A DNA stretch of 64,000 nucleotides. Origin: JABCPH02 sp963524305 (lineage in GTDB: Bacteria; Fusobacteriota; Fusobacteriia; Fusobacteriales; Leptotrichiaceae). The stretch lies in the NCBI GenBank assembly GCA_963524305.1, contig CAURGH010000004.1, positions 34,147-98,146 of the forward strand, given 5' to 3'. The notes under the pieces were generated by a model, which made no database searches, was not told the DNA's origin, and saw only the letters and a list, made by a program, of their open reading frames with translations. Made by a program: the position numbers and the translations under genes. Below are positions 35,118 through 44,679 of the stretch, piece after piece (the first letter of the stretch is position 1; every line of letters begins with the position of its first letter).

Positions 35118-35540
35118 ATGGAAAGTAAGGTAATTCAACAATTTTTAGGAGAGATTGATGGTGTAAAATTTGATAAGGAAAATGTATATTATTCATCAGA
35201 ACATATTTTATCAAAAGTAGAAGAAAAATTTGGAAATGTATATAACAAAGAATTTGTAAAAGAATTGAGAGATACAATTAATACTTTAAATTTAAAATAT
35301 GACGAGTTTAGTTTTGATACTTTGGAATATGATTTTAGTGATTGTATAGAGGAAGCTGATGAATTTAAAAATGTAGAATTTATGTATTATGGAGATGATT
35401 GGAAAATTGAAATATTAAATGAAGGGCTAAAAAATAATGAGTATTTAAAAACTGAAAAAGATAAAAATGCAAGTGAAAACCAAAAGCAAAGTCTTTCTAA
35501 AAGTTTTTGGAATGCTGATATCAAAGATTTAGAGAGATAA
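35118..35540 (+). CDS. Unrecognised acidic protein ending DIKDLER
   Basis: The 140-residue protein is acidic and soluble. The ATG at 35118 follows GGAGGAG and is chosen over 35079. The N-terminal ~100 residues alternate helices and strands (FDTLEYDFSDCIEEADEF, FMYYGDDWKIEIL) and a polar linker leads to the end WNADIKDLER, one of the four [DE][LF]ER ends. Its place directly before topB and the DarB-like gene suggests a small protein sent with the DNA or an accessory of them. Confidence 0.7.
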   Translation: MESKVIQQFLGEIDGVKFDKENVYYSSEHILSKVEEKFGNVYNKEFVKELRDTINTLNLKYDEFSFDTLEYDFSDCIEEADEFKNVEFMYYGDDWKIEILNEGLKNNEYLKTEKDKNASENQKQSLSKSFWNADIKDLER

Positions 35541-35558
35541 AAATAAAAGGGAGAAAAT

Positions 35559-37631
35559 ATGAAAAAATTAATAATAGCAGAAAAGCCAAGTCTTGCACGT
35601 AATATTGCAAGTGCATTGAATGTAAGGGTTAGTAAAGAGGGGTATATGGAAAATGAAAAGTATATTGTTTCTTGGGCATTTGGGCATTTGTTTAAATTAA
35701 GGGATGTTGATGGATATGTTGGAGAAAAGAGGAAATGGAGTGAAGTTAAACTTCCATTTTTTCCTGAAAAGTTTGAATTTGATTTGAAAAATGATTTGGG
35801 AATAAAGAAACAGTATAAGATATTAAAAAACCTTATTAACAGCAAGGAAGTTGATGAGATAGTAAATGCAGGAGATGCAGACAGGGAAGGGCAAATTATA
35901 GTGGATATTATTATCAATGCTATAAAAACTGATAAGAAGATAAAAAGATTGTGGCTTCCCGAACAAACTGAAGAAACGATAAGAAAAGCTATAAATAATC
36001 TTAAAGATAATTTCAGATATAAAAATTTATATAATGAGGGGCTTGCAAGGACATATATGGACTGGCTTATGGGAATCAATCTTACAAGATATATTTCGTT
36101 AAAGGCAAACACTCTTTTTCCAGTTGGACGAGTTCTTATTCCGGTTATAAAATATATTTATGATAGAGATTTGACAATTAAAAATTTTATTCCTGAAAAA
36201 TATTTTACTGTTGAGAGCGAAACTATATGTAATGAAACTTTATTAAAACTTGTCTGCGATAAAAAATATAGCCTTTTAGAACTTGAAAAAGCTAAAAGTT
36301 ATTCGTATGAGTTAAATAGAAATAAAGGGATTGTGAAGGATATAACTGAAAAGGAAATTATTCTTAATCCTCCAAAACTTTTTTCACTTTCAAAATTACA
36401 AAGTAAATTGTCGAAGGAAAATAAAATAAGTTTTGCAAAATCTCTTGAAATTATACAAAAGCTCTATGAAAAGGGATTTATTACATATCCTAGAACAAAT
36501 ACAGAATATCTTGCTGAAGAGGAAAAAGACAAGGTGAAAGAACTTATAAAACTATATAGTGATTATGAACTGGAGTTTAAGGACAACAAAAAAATATTTG
36601 ACAGCAGTAAGATTGAGAGCCATAGTGCAGTAATGCCAACTTTGAAAATTCCTGATATGAATAGTTTGAATTTGGAAGAAAAAATAATTTTTGAAACAAT
36701 AAGAAATAGATTTATTTCTAACTTTTTGAAGGAGCAAACTATAGTTAGTCAAACTGAAATAGAGATTGCTGTGAGAAATGAAATATTTAATTTAAAAGGA
36801 AAATCAGTAAAACAGAAAGGATTTTTAAAACATGAAAATCAGAAGATTGATAATAAGTTGCCGTATTTTGAAATTAGCCAGGAAATTGATATTGATTTTA
36901 AAGTTGTTGATAAATTAACAGTTTCTCCTAAAAAAGTTACTGAGGAAAATTTAAGTAATTATTTAAAAAATCCTTTTAGAAAAGAGAAAAAACAAGAAGA
37001 TGAGGATGATACACAGGAATATAGAGAAATAATGAAAGGAGTAGAGATTGGTACGGAGGCAACTAGAACAGGGATAATTGAAAATGCTAAGAAATATGGA
37101 TATATTACTTCTGAAAAGCAGAATTTTAGTATAACTGAAAAGGGGATAAAGTTAATTGAACTATTAGATTTACTGCATATTAATCTTTATGCGGAAAAAA
37201 CTGTTGAATTTTCTGTACTTCAGAAAGATATTTACAATAACAGAAAAAATATAAGTGATATTATTGAGAAAACTGAAAGTGAGTTGCAAAATATAATAAA
37301 TCAAGATGTAGAAGTTGAAAAATTTGAAAAAGAAATGGAAGTTATTGGAAAATGTCCTAAGTGTAACAGCAATATTTATGAGAACAGTAAAAGTTACTAT
37401 TGCAGTAATTATAAGAATGGATGTAAAACATCTCTTTGGAAAGAAGCAAGTTATTTTGGACAGAAAATAAAGATAAATAAGGATAATGCAAAAAAATTAT
37501 TAACTGGAGAACAGGTTGTGTTTAAGATAAAAAGTAAAAGTGGAAAGGAGTATAATGCACATTTTGGAATAGAGATAAATGGGGATTATTTGAACTTGCA
37601 AAGAAAGGATTTTATAAAAATAGAAAAATGA
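35559..37631 (+). CDS. topB: DNA topoisomerase III (TopB/TraE type)
   Basis: This type IA topoisomerase passes single strands and is common on conjugative elements. It has the TOPRIM domain with IIAEKPS (Glu8) and NAGDADREGQ, the catalytic YPRTNTEYL with Tyr310, and HSAVMPT. A four-cysteine zinc ribbon (CPKC...C...C near residues 598-622) and a C-terminal beta domain follow. At 690 residues it is complete. It probably acts in replication or processing of the transferred strand. Confidence 0.95.
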   Translation: MKKLIIAEKPSLARNIASALNVRVSKEGYMENEKYIVSWAFGHLFKLRDVDGYVGEKRKWSEVKLPFFPEKFEFDLKNDLGIKKQYKILKNLINSKEVDEIVNAGDADREGQIIVDIIINAIKTDKKIKRLWLPEQTEETIRKAINNLKDNFRYKNLYNEGLARTYMDWLMGINLTRYISLKANTLFPVGRVLIPVIKYIYDRDLTIKNFIPEKYFTVESETICNETLLKLVCDKKYSLLELEKAKSYSYELNRNKGIVKDITEKEIILNPPKLFSLSKLQSKLSKENKISFAKSLEIIQKLYEKGFITYPRTNTEYLAEEEKDKVKELIKLYSDYELEFKDNKKIFDSSKIESHSAVMPTLKIPDMNSLNLEEKIIFETIRNRFISNFLKEQTIVSQTEIEIAVRNEIFNLKGKSVKQKGFLKHENQKIDNKLPYFEISQEIDIDFKVVDKLTVSPKKVTEENLSNYLKNPFRKEKKQEDEDDTQEYREIMKGVEIGTEATRTGIIENAKKYGYITSEKQNFSITEKGIKLIELLDLLHINLYAEKTVEFSVLQKDIYNNRKNISDIIEKTESELQNIINQDVEVEKFEKEMEVIGKCPKCNSNIYENSKSYYCSNYKNGCKTSLWKEASYFGQKIKINKDNAKKLLTGEQVVFKIKSKSGKEYNAHFGIEINGDYLNLQRKDFIKIEK

Positions 37632-37675
37632 TAATTAAAATTTGAAATTGCAAAATTTTATATTAGGGGGAAAAA

Positions 37676-40600
37676 ATGGGATATAAAATTCAAAATGTAT
37701 TGGAAAATGCACATAAAAAAGTAAATGAAAATTTTAGTGAATATATTAACTATCTTCACGTTATGGGAAATAATTATAAGTATTCTGCAATGGAACAGTT
37801 GAATATATTTTTTATTCGTCCTGAAGCTGTGGCTTGTGCAGAATATGACTTTTGGAAAGAAAACTTTAACAGAGTTGTAGAAAGAAATCAGAAGGGAATA
37901 CCTGTATATAGTATAAGGAATGGAAAAAAGAATGTCAGGTATATTTTTGATGTTACACAGACAGTATCTCTAGATAAGAGAAACGATGAAAAACCTAAAT
38001 TATGGGAATTTAATAATAGAACTCATAAAGATGTCTTTGAAAGAATGACAGGAAAATCAGATTTTGAAGAAGCACAAATGGAGCTTATAAACCAGACAAT
38101 GCTTGAAAACAGCAAATTAGACACTTTTAACTACAAAGATGCAGAAGTTCTTGAAAGTTTTATCAAAAAATCTGTTTTAATAGCACTTGATCAGAGAATG
38201 GGAATTAATAAAAAGGATATATTTAATGAAAAGGAAAAAGAGATTTATTCCTTGTTTTCAGATTTTAGAACTATGGAATTAATATCTTCAGAAATATCCA
38301 AGGTAGCCAAAAAAGTTTTAATTAAAGTAAGTAAAGAGATTCAAAAAATAAATGATGAAACAGTTTTAGAGCAAAATAGCAAAATTGGATATGAGATAGA
38401 AAATGAAAAAAATGAGGAGGAATTGGAACATGCTGAAAAAGATGATAAACGGGAAAGAATATCTGATAAAGAACGGAATATATACTCCAGTAGTGAAGGA
38501 AACGTCTTACGAACAGGCGGGAGGGAATTACAAAATGATACTGATGGACAAGAAGTTTCAAGTGCTAATTCCGAATTTAGAAGAAGAGAAAATAGACTTG
38601 AGCAAACTCAATTCTTGGGGACGAGCGAGAATGAAATATCTGGAACAAGAGAAAGCGGAATTTTTGAAAAATCTTCTAATGAAAGGCGAAGTTATGAAGC
38701 ATCTATTTTCAATTCAGACAGAAGTGGAGAAATTTTGGGAGATAGAAAAACCCAAAATGATGAAAATTATGGGATTAACCGAAGAATTAAAAGAAAAAGA
38801 TCAAATGGAATGGGTAAGGCTTATGAACAACCTACTCTCTTCTCTCAGGGAAATAACTTACAATCAGATAATTTACAAATAGAAAATGATAATATAATTA
38901 CTCAAAAGAATATTGATGATGTATTAAAATCGTATAGTAGAGCGGAAAATATTTATAATTTTTTCCAAGACAACAGTTCAAAGGAAGATAGAATAAAATA
39001 TTTGAAACAAGAATACGGAATAGGTGGATTTTCAATATCTGATCGTGGAGATTTTATTGATGATGCATTCTATACTTCTCAAAATATGAAGTTATATAAA
39101 AATCATTTTAGTAATAATGAAGTTAAGATAGTTCTGTCTTGGGATAAGATAGAAAAAAGGATACAGGAACTTATAGATGAAAATCAATATTTTATTCCTG
39201 AAAAGGAAAAAGAAAATATTATAGAAAATGATGAAATAAAATATCCTTATATAAATGAAGAAAACAGTAAAGATAATATTTTTAAAAATTTTAAGATTAC
39301 TGAAGAAATCCAATCTGAAAAACTATTGCCATCAGAGCGTCTAAACAATAATATTGAAGCTATAAAAGTTTTAAAAAATTTAAGTGAAAGAGAAGCTACA
39401 AATGATGAAAAGACAACACTTTCTAAATATGTTGGATGGGGAGGACTGGCTGATGTATTTGATGAAAACAAAGGTGGGCAATGGGAAGAAGCAAGAAATT
39501 TTCTAAAAGAAAATTTAACTCAGGAAGAATATGATAATGCTAAGGCAAGTACATTGACAGCCTTTTATACTCCTAAAATAGTAATTGATTCCATTTATAA
39601 AGGAATACAGCAACTTGGATTTGAAGATGGAAATATTTTAGAGCCAAGTTGTGGTGTGGGAAACTTTATAGGTAATTTGCCTGATGAATTAGAAAACTCC
39701 AAGATATATGGTGTGGAACTAGACAGTATCAGCGGAAATATTGCTAAAAAACTTTATCCTGAAAGTAATATTCAAGTAAAAGGATTTGAAAAAACAGAAT
39801 TTTCCAACAATTCATTTGATGTTGTAATAGGAAATGTTCCGTTTGGAGATTTTAAGGTAATGGACAGAGAATATGAAAAGCAGAACTTTATGATACACGA
39901 CTACTTTATTGCAAAATCATTAGATAAGGTAAAAAAAGGCGGAATTATGGCTTTCATAACTTCTTCTGGGACATTTGATAAAAAGGATGACAGTGTGAGA
40001 AGATACATTGGAGAAAGAGCGGAATTATTAGGAGCAATAAGGCTTCCAAATGATACATTTAAAGGCGTTGCTGGAACTGAAGTGACATCGGATATTATAT
40101 TTTTAAAGAAAAGGGAAAATATAAATAAAGATGAGCAGGACTGGTATACGGTTAAATCTGATTCTGAAGGATTTGTATATAATCAGTATTTTGTGGATAA
40201 TCCTGATATGGTTTTAGGAAAAATGGAGGAAGTTAGTGGACGTTTTGGGAAGACATTAACTTGTATGCCAAAAGAAAATAGTAATTTAAAGGATGAATTA
40301 GAACAAGCAGTTGGGAATATAGAAGGAAGTTATGAAAAAATTCTCACTGAAGAAAAAGAAACTGTAATTGCAGTTGAAAATGAAAATTATGAAGTAAGAA
40401 ATTTTTCATTTTTTAAAAAAGATAATGAGATTTACTTTAAAGAAAATAGCGAAATGATATTACAAGACTTATCAGATAGAGACAAGGATAAAATATCAAA
40501 ATACATAGAACTGACATCTTCACTAAGAAAAGTTATTCAAATTCAAAAAGACGGGGAAACAGATGATAGACTAAAAATCGAACAGGAAAAACTAAATAGA

Positions 40601-43600
40601 ATATATGATGGATTTATTAATAAGTATGGACACTTAAATTCAAGAGCAAATTCAAGATTATTTAATGAAGATTCCAATTATTCCTTGTTATCTTCAATAG
40701 AAATATTCGATGAACGTGGAAACTTTAAGAAAAAAGGGGATATTTTTTCCAAAAGAACTATAAAGCAATCAAAAGTTATAGATAGAGTAGACACTCCACA
40801 AGAAGCATTAATCCTTTCAATTTCTCAAAAGGCAAAAGTGGATTTTGAATATATGACAAATCTTACTGGTATGAAAAAAGATGAGTTAATTAACAGTTTA
40901 AAAGGGGAAATATTTCTTGATATAAATCAAGATTTTCCACGGGAATTTCAATATGTGACACAGGATGAATATTTAAGTGGAAATATAAGAGAAAAAATAG
41001 AATATATTGACAAATTTAATTCTCTTTCTGATGAAGAAAAAAATGGAATAAGCCCTGAAATACTAAATTTTCAAAAAGAAAAATTGCAGGAAGTAATGCC
41101 TAAGCCACTTGAAGCAAGCGAAATAAATGTCAGAATTGGAGCAACTTGGGTTCCTAAAAAATATATAAAGGATTTTATTGTTGAAACATTAAAGACGCCA
41201 GCATATAAAAGTTCATACATTAAAGTTCATTATTCTGAATATACTTCTGAATGGAGAGTAGAAAATAAGAATATGGACAATGATAACCCCCTTGCTGTTA
41301 TGACTTTTGGAACTGAAAGGGTAAATGCATACAAGCTTATAGAAGATTCTCTAAACTTGAGGGATACGAAAATTTTTGATTATGAAACAGATTCGGAAGG
41401 TAAAAAAATAGCAATTTTAAATAAGAAGGAAACTATGCTTGCAGGACAAAAACAGGATATTATTAAACAGGCTTTTAAAGACTGGATTTTTAAGGATTTG
41501 GAAAGAAGGAATGAATTAACGAAGATATATAACGAAAAATTTAATTCAATTCGGCTAAGGGAATATGATGGAAGCCATCTTACCTTTAATGGCATAAATC
41601 CTGAAATAAAATTAAGGTCACATCAATTAAATGCAGTTGCAAGAACACTGTATGGTGGAAATACACTGCTTGCACACGTTGTGGGAGCAGGAAAAACTTT
41701 TGAAATGGTTGCCTCCGCTATGGAGTCAAAAAGACTTGGACTTGCAACAAAATCAATGTTTGTAGTCCCTAATCATTTAACGGAACAGCTGGGAAGGGAA
41801 TTTCTGGAACTTTATCAAGGAGCAAATATTTTAGTGGCGACTAAAAAGGACTTTGAACCCAAAAACAGAAAAAGATTTATTGGAAGAATTGCAACTGGAG
41901 AATACGACGCTGTAATAATAGGACATTCACAATTTGAGAAAATACCAATGAGCAAGGATTACCAGCAAAAACATATACAAAATGAAATTGATGAAATTAT
42001 AGAAAATATCCAAAAATTAAAGCAGGAAAATAATCAGAATTTCACTGTAAAGCAACTTGAAGGGACAAAAAAGAAACTGGAAGTAAGGCTAAAAAAATTA
42101 AATGATGATTTTAAAAAGGATAATGTCGTTACATTTGAAGAATTAGGAGTTGATAAGCTGTATGTAGATGAGGCACATTCATTTAAAAACTTATTTTTAT
42201 ACACTAAAATGCGAAATGTAGCTGGAATAGGACAAACTGAAGCATTAAAATCGTCGGATATGTTTATGAAATGTAGATATATGGATGAGATAACAAATGG
42301 AAAAGGAGTTGTATTTGCGACAGGTACACCAGTTTCCAACACTATGTCGGAACTTTATACAATGCAAAGATATTTACAATATGATGAACTCAAAAAACAA
42401 GGACATCAAAATTTTGATTCTTGGGCAAGCACATTTGGGGAAACAGTTACAGCTATCGAATTATCTCCTGAAGGAAACGGCTACAGAACTAAAACAAGAT
42501 TTGCAAAATTCTATAATCTTCCTGAACTTATGAACAATGTTAAACAGTTTGCAGACATACAAACTGCCGATATGCTAAATTTACCGACACCCGAAGTAGA
42601 ATATAAAAAAGTATTGACTAAACCGACAGAGGAACAGAAATTAATATTAGAAAGTCTTTCAGAAAGAGCAGAAGAAGTAAGAAATAGAAATGTAGAGCCA
42701 ACAGAAGACAATATGTTAAAAATTACAAATGATGGTAAAAAACTTGCACTAGATCAGAGGCTTGTAAATGAAATGCTTCCTGATGATGAAAACAGCAAAG
42801 TAAATGCCTGCGTAGAAAATATCTACAATATATGGAAAGAAAGCGTTGAAAAAAAATCTGCACAGCTTGTATTTTCTGATATGTCTACTCCCAAAAATGA
42901 TGGGAGTTTCAATATTTATGAAGATTTAAAGGAAAAGTTAATTCATAAAGGTATTCCTGAAGAAGAAATAGCATTTATTCATAATGCAAATTCTGAAAAA
43001 CAGAAGGATGAACTTTTTGCAAAAGTAAGAACAGGAGATGTAAGAATATTGCTAGGTTCAACACAAAAAATGGGAGCAGGAACAAATGTACAGACAAAAT
43101 TAATCGCACTTCATGACTTAGATGTGCCGTGGCGTCCTTCGGATTTGGAGCAACGTGCAGGAAGGATAGTTAGACAAGGGAATGAAAATAAGAAAGTGGA
43201 GATTTATAGATATGTTACCGAGAATACATTTGATGCTTACTTATGGCAAACTATTGAGAATAAACAAAAGTTTATAAGCCAAATTATGACTTCTAAGACT
43301 CCGGTCAGAGTAGCAGAAGACGTTGATGAAAGTTCCTTAAACTATGCTGAAATAAAGGCACTTGCAACAGGAAATCCTTTAATTAAGGAAAAAATGGATT
43401 TGGATATGGAAGTAAACAAGTTAAGAATGCTTGAAGCCAATTACAAGTCAAACTTATATCGTCTTGAGGATAAAATAACAAAGGAATATCCTACAAAAAT
43501 TAGTAAAATGGAAAAATATATTGAAAATATGAAAGAAGATATTTCTAAAATAGAGCCAAAATCAGATAATGAGGATAAATTTACCTTTATTGAAATTAAT

Positions 43601-44071
43601 GGAACAAAAATTTATGATAAAAAAGAAGCTGGAGAAGGACTTTTAAAGGCTATAAAAGGTACTGGAATATCTGATGAGCCTCAAATTATTGGGAATTATA
43701 GAGGATTTAAACTGCTTTCAAATTTTGACTTCTATGAAAAAAAATATAAATGTGTACTGGAAAACAAAGAAAAATATTATACTGATTTTGGGAAAGATTC
43801 AATTGGGAATATAACGAGAATGGATAATTTGTTAGATAAAATTCCTGAAAAACTGGAAAAAGAAAAGGCAAGGCTTGAAAATTACAGGGAAGAATTTTCC
43901 AATGCGAAAGAAGAAGTTAATAAGCCTTTTGAAAAAGCAGATTTATTATTAGAAAAAATTGAAAGATTAAGTGAGGTTAATAAACTGATAGAGGAAGGAA
44001 TGAAAGAGAAGGAAGAGATTAAAGGAAAAGAGAATATTCAGGATTTGGATAATGATGATTTTGAGAGATAA
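37676..44071 (+). CDS. DarB-like methylase-helicase fusion (2131 residues)
   Basis: Domains in order: an ArdC-like N-terminal ssDNA-binding domain (about 1-110); a low-complexity polar linker (about 245-405) overlapped by the TnpV-like gene; an N6-adenine methylase with motif I EPSCGVGNF (656-664) and motif IV GNVPF (719-723, in place of NPPF/Y); and a SNF2-like helicase with Walker A VGAGKT (1336-1341), DEAH (1498-1501) and QRAGRIVRQGN (from 1826); then a coiled coil. Such proteins resemble phage P1 DarB, which protects incoming DNA from restriction. It ends NDDFER, like the relaxase. Protection of transferred DNA is the likely role. Confidence 0.88.
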   Translation: MGYKIQNVLENAHKKVNENFSEYINYLHVMGNNYKYSAMEQLNIFFIRPEAVACAEYDFWKENFNRVVERNQKGIPVYSIRNGKKNVRYIFDVTQTVSLDKRNDEKPKLWEFNNRTHKDVFERMTGKSDFEEAQMELINQTMLENSKLDTFNYKDAEVLESFIKKSVLIALDQRMGINKKDIFNEKEKEIYSLFSDFRTMELISSEISKVAKKVLIKVSKEIQKINDETVLEQNSKIGYEIENEKNEEELEHAEKDDKRERISDKERNIYSSSEGNVLRTGGRELQNDTDGQEVSSANSEFRRRENRLEQTQFLGTSENEISGTRESGIFEKSSNERRSYEASIFNSDRSGEILGDRKTQNDENYGINRRIKRKRSNGMGKAYEQPTLFSQGNNLQSDNLQIENDNIITQKNIDDVLKSYSRAENIYNFFQDNSSKEDRIKYLKQEYGIGGFSISDRGDFIDDAFYTSQNMKLYKNHFSNNEVKIVLSWDKIEKRIQELIDENQYFIPEKEKENIIENDEIKYPYINEENSKDNIFKNFKITEEIQSEKLLPSERLNNNIEAIKVLKNLSEREATNDEKTTLSKYVGWGGLADVFDENKGGQWEEARNFLKENLTQEEYDNAKASTLTAFYTPKIVIDSIYKGIQQLGFEDGNILEPSCGVGNFIGNLPDELENSKIYGVELDSISGNIAKKLYPESNIQVKGFEKTEFSNNSFDVVIGNVPFGDFKVMDREYEKQNFMIHDYFIAKSLDKVKKGGIMAFITSSGTFDKKDDSVRRYIGERAELLGAIRLPNDTFKGVAGTEVTSDIIFLKKRENINKDEQDWYTVKSDSEGFVYNQYFVDNPDMVLGKMEEVSGRFGKTLTCMPKENSNLKDELEQAVGNIEGSYEKILTEEKETVIAVENENYEVRNFSFFKKDNEIYFKENSEMILQDLSDRDKDKISKYIELTSSLRKVIQIQKDGETDDRLKIEQEKLNRIYDGFINKYGHLNSRANSRLFNEDSNYSLLSSIEIFDERGNFKKKGDIFSKRTIKQSKVIDRVDTPQEALILSISQKAKVDFEYMTNLTGMKKDELINSLKGEIFLDINQDFPREFQYVTQDEYLSGNIREKIEYIDKFNSLSDEEKNGISPEILNFQKEKLQEVMPKPLEASEINVRIGATWVPKKYIKDFIVETLKTPAYKSSYIKVHYSEYTSEWRVENKNMDNDNPLAVMTFGTERVNAYKLIEDSLNLRDTKIFDYETDSEGKKIAILNKKETMLAGQKQDIIKQAFKDWIFKDLERRNELTKIYNEKFNSIRLREYDGSHLTFNGINPEIKLRSHQLNAVARTLYGGNTLLAHVVGAGKTFEMVASAMESKRLGLATKSMFVVPNHLTEQLGREFLELYQGANILVATKKDFEPKNRKRFIGRIATGEYDAVIIGHSQFEKIPMSKDYQQKHIQNEIDEIIENIQKLKQENNQNFTVKQLEGTKKKLEVRLKKLNDDFKKDNVVTFEELGVDKLYVDEAHSFKNLFLYTKMRNVAGIGQTEALKSSDMFMKCRYMDEITNGKGVVFATGTPVSNTMSELYTMQRYLQYDELKKQGHQNFDSWASTFGETVTAIELSPEGNGYRTKTRFAKFYNLPELMNNVKQFADIQTADMLNLPTPEVEYKKVLTKPTEEQKLILESLSERAEEVRNRNVEPTEDNMLKITNDGKKLALDQRLVNEMLPDDENSKVNACVENIYNIWKESVEKKSAQLVFSDMSTPKNDGSFNIYEDLKEKLIHKGIPEEEIAFIHNANSEKQKDELFAKVRTGDVRILLGSTQKMGAGTNVQTKLIALHDLDVPWRPSDLEQRAGRIVRQGNENKKVEIYRYVTENTFDAYLWQTIENKQKFISQIMTSKTPVRVAEDVDESSLNYAEIKALATGNPLIKEKMDLDMEVNKLRMLEANYKSNLYRLEDKITKEYPTKISKMEKYIENMKEDISKIEPKSDNEDKFTFIEINGTKIYDKKEAGEGLLKAIKGTGISDEPQIIGNYRGFKLLSNFDFYEKKYKCVLENKEKYYTDFGKDSIGNITRMDNLLDKIPEKLEKEKARLENYREEFSNAKEEVNKPFEKADLLLEKIERLSEVNKLIEEGMKEKEEIKGKENIQDLDNDDFER
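38430..38882 (+). CDS. TnpV-like protein nested in the +1 frame of the DarB-like gene
   Basis: The 150-residue ORF lies wholly within the linker of the 2131-residue gene, one frame over. It starts at ATG 38430, 9 nt after AGGAGG (38415-38420). Its sequence follows the TnpV family of Gram-positive transposons and ICEs: YLIKNGIYTP at the start, RARMKYLEQEKAEFLKNLLMKG in the middle and DQMEWVRLMNN...ITYNQIIY at the end (family pattern: RRQYL..H....LLL.GKL and DPM.WV..MN.....EIVLNELIY). The outer frame here is low complexity, as if constrained by the inner gene. TnpV function is unknown. Confidence 0.7.
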   Translation: MLKKMINGKEYLIKNGIYTPVVKETSYEQAGGNYKMILMDKKFQVLIPNLEEEKIDLSKLNSWGRARMKYLEQEKAEFLKNLLMKGEVMKHLFSIQTEVEKFWEIEKPKMMKIMGLTEELKEKDQMEWVRLMNNLLSSLREITYNQIIYK

Positions 44072-44259
44072 TATAAAAAAATATTTATAGAGATTAAAAA
44101 TATTTGAGTTTGTATTTTTAGATTTAATTTATATTTAAGAACAGTAATTTATTTAGATTGAATAGAATTTATTATATATTCTATTTAAAGAGGGATAAGT
44201 GATACTAATGAATTATAGGTAGTTGTAATAACTAAATATAAGAAAAATCGTTAAAATAT

Positions 44260-44285
44260 GGAAGTGAAAAATCTCACTTCCTTTT
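44260..44285 (+). terminator. Terminator at the end of the transfer region
   Basis: GGAAGTGA (44260-44267) and TCACTTCC (44274-44281) form a perfect 8-bp stem followed by TTTT. The 301-bp gap 44072-44372 contains this terminator and the promoter at 44321; its first 180 bp show nothing recognisable. Confidence 0.85.
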
Positions 44286-44320
44286 GTATTATTCAGAATA
44301 TGTATTACACTTTTAGAGTG

Positions 44321-44349
44321 TTGTTTTTTTAAATAAAATATGATATAAT
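44321..44349 (+). promoter_or_regulatory. Promoter of the winged-helix/restriction-modification genes
   Basis: TTGTTT (44321-44326), 17-bp spacer, TGA-TATAAT (44344-44349). Confidence 0.65.
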
Positions 44350-44372
44350 ATCAAAAAAGGAAGTGATTTGAT

Positions 44373-44642
44373 ATGTTTAATTTAGAGTATTTTGCTAATG
44401 ATAATTACAAGGTTTTAAAATTCCTATATGATAATCAAATACAAGTTAAAGATGAATATTATATAGTTCTATCACAGCAAGAAATAGCTGATATGGTAAA
44501 ATTTTCAAAACTTAAAACTAATGGAATAATGCAAGAATTAAGAGAAAAAGGTTTTATTGCTAATTATGAAAATAAAAGAAGGAAATATATTATAACTGAT
44601 ATTGGATATAAAGTAATTGAATTAATGCAGAAAAACAGATAG
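44373..44642 (+). CDS. Winged-helix transcription regulator
   Basis: The 89-residue protein is a winged helix-turn-helix: LSQQEIADMVKFSKLKTNGIMQELREKGFI gives the turn and recognition helix and NYENKRRKYIITDIG the wing. It resembles MarR/replication-type wHTH domains. Placed directly before the methyltransferase gene with its own promoter, it may control the restriction-modification operon, although it is not the Cro-like C-protein fold. AGGAAGTGA precedes the ATG. Confidence 0.75.
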   Translation: MFNLEYFANDNYKVLKFLYDNQIQVKDEYYIVLSQQEIADMVKFSKLKTNGIMQELREKGFIANYENKRRKYIITDIGYKVIELMQKNR

Positions 44643-44679
44643 AAAATAAAAATATAATAATGATTGATAAAGGAGAAAA

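Larger units (their letters stand above)
7394..44285. mobile_element. Integrative and conjugative element (approximate extent)
   Basis: Integrase next to tRNA-Phe, repressor, excisionase-like protein, replication and partition genes, relaxase, a complete VirB/VirD4 transfer operon, topoisomerase III and a DarB-like protein form one coherent conjugative element. The left border is inferred to be the 3' end of tRNA-Phe. The right border was not found: no copy of the tRNA 3' end was seen downstream, so the element could end near 44285 or continue with the restriction-modification and injection-system genes as cargo. Confidence 0.7.
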
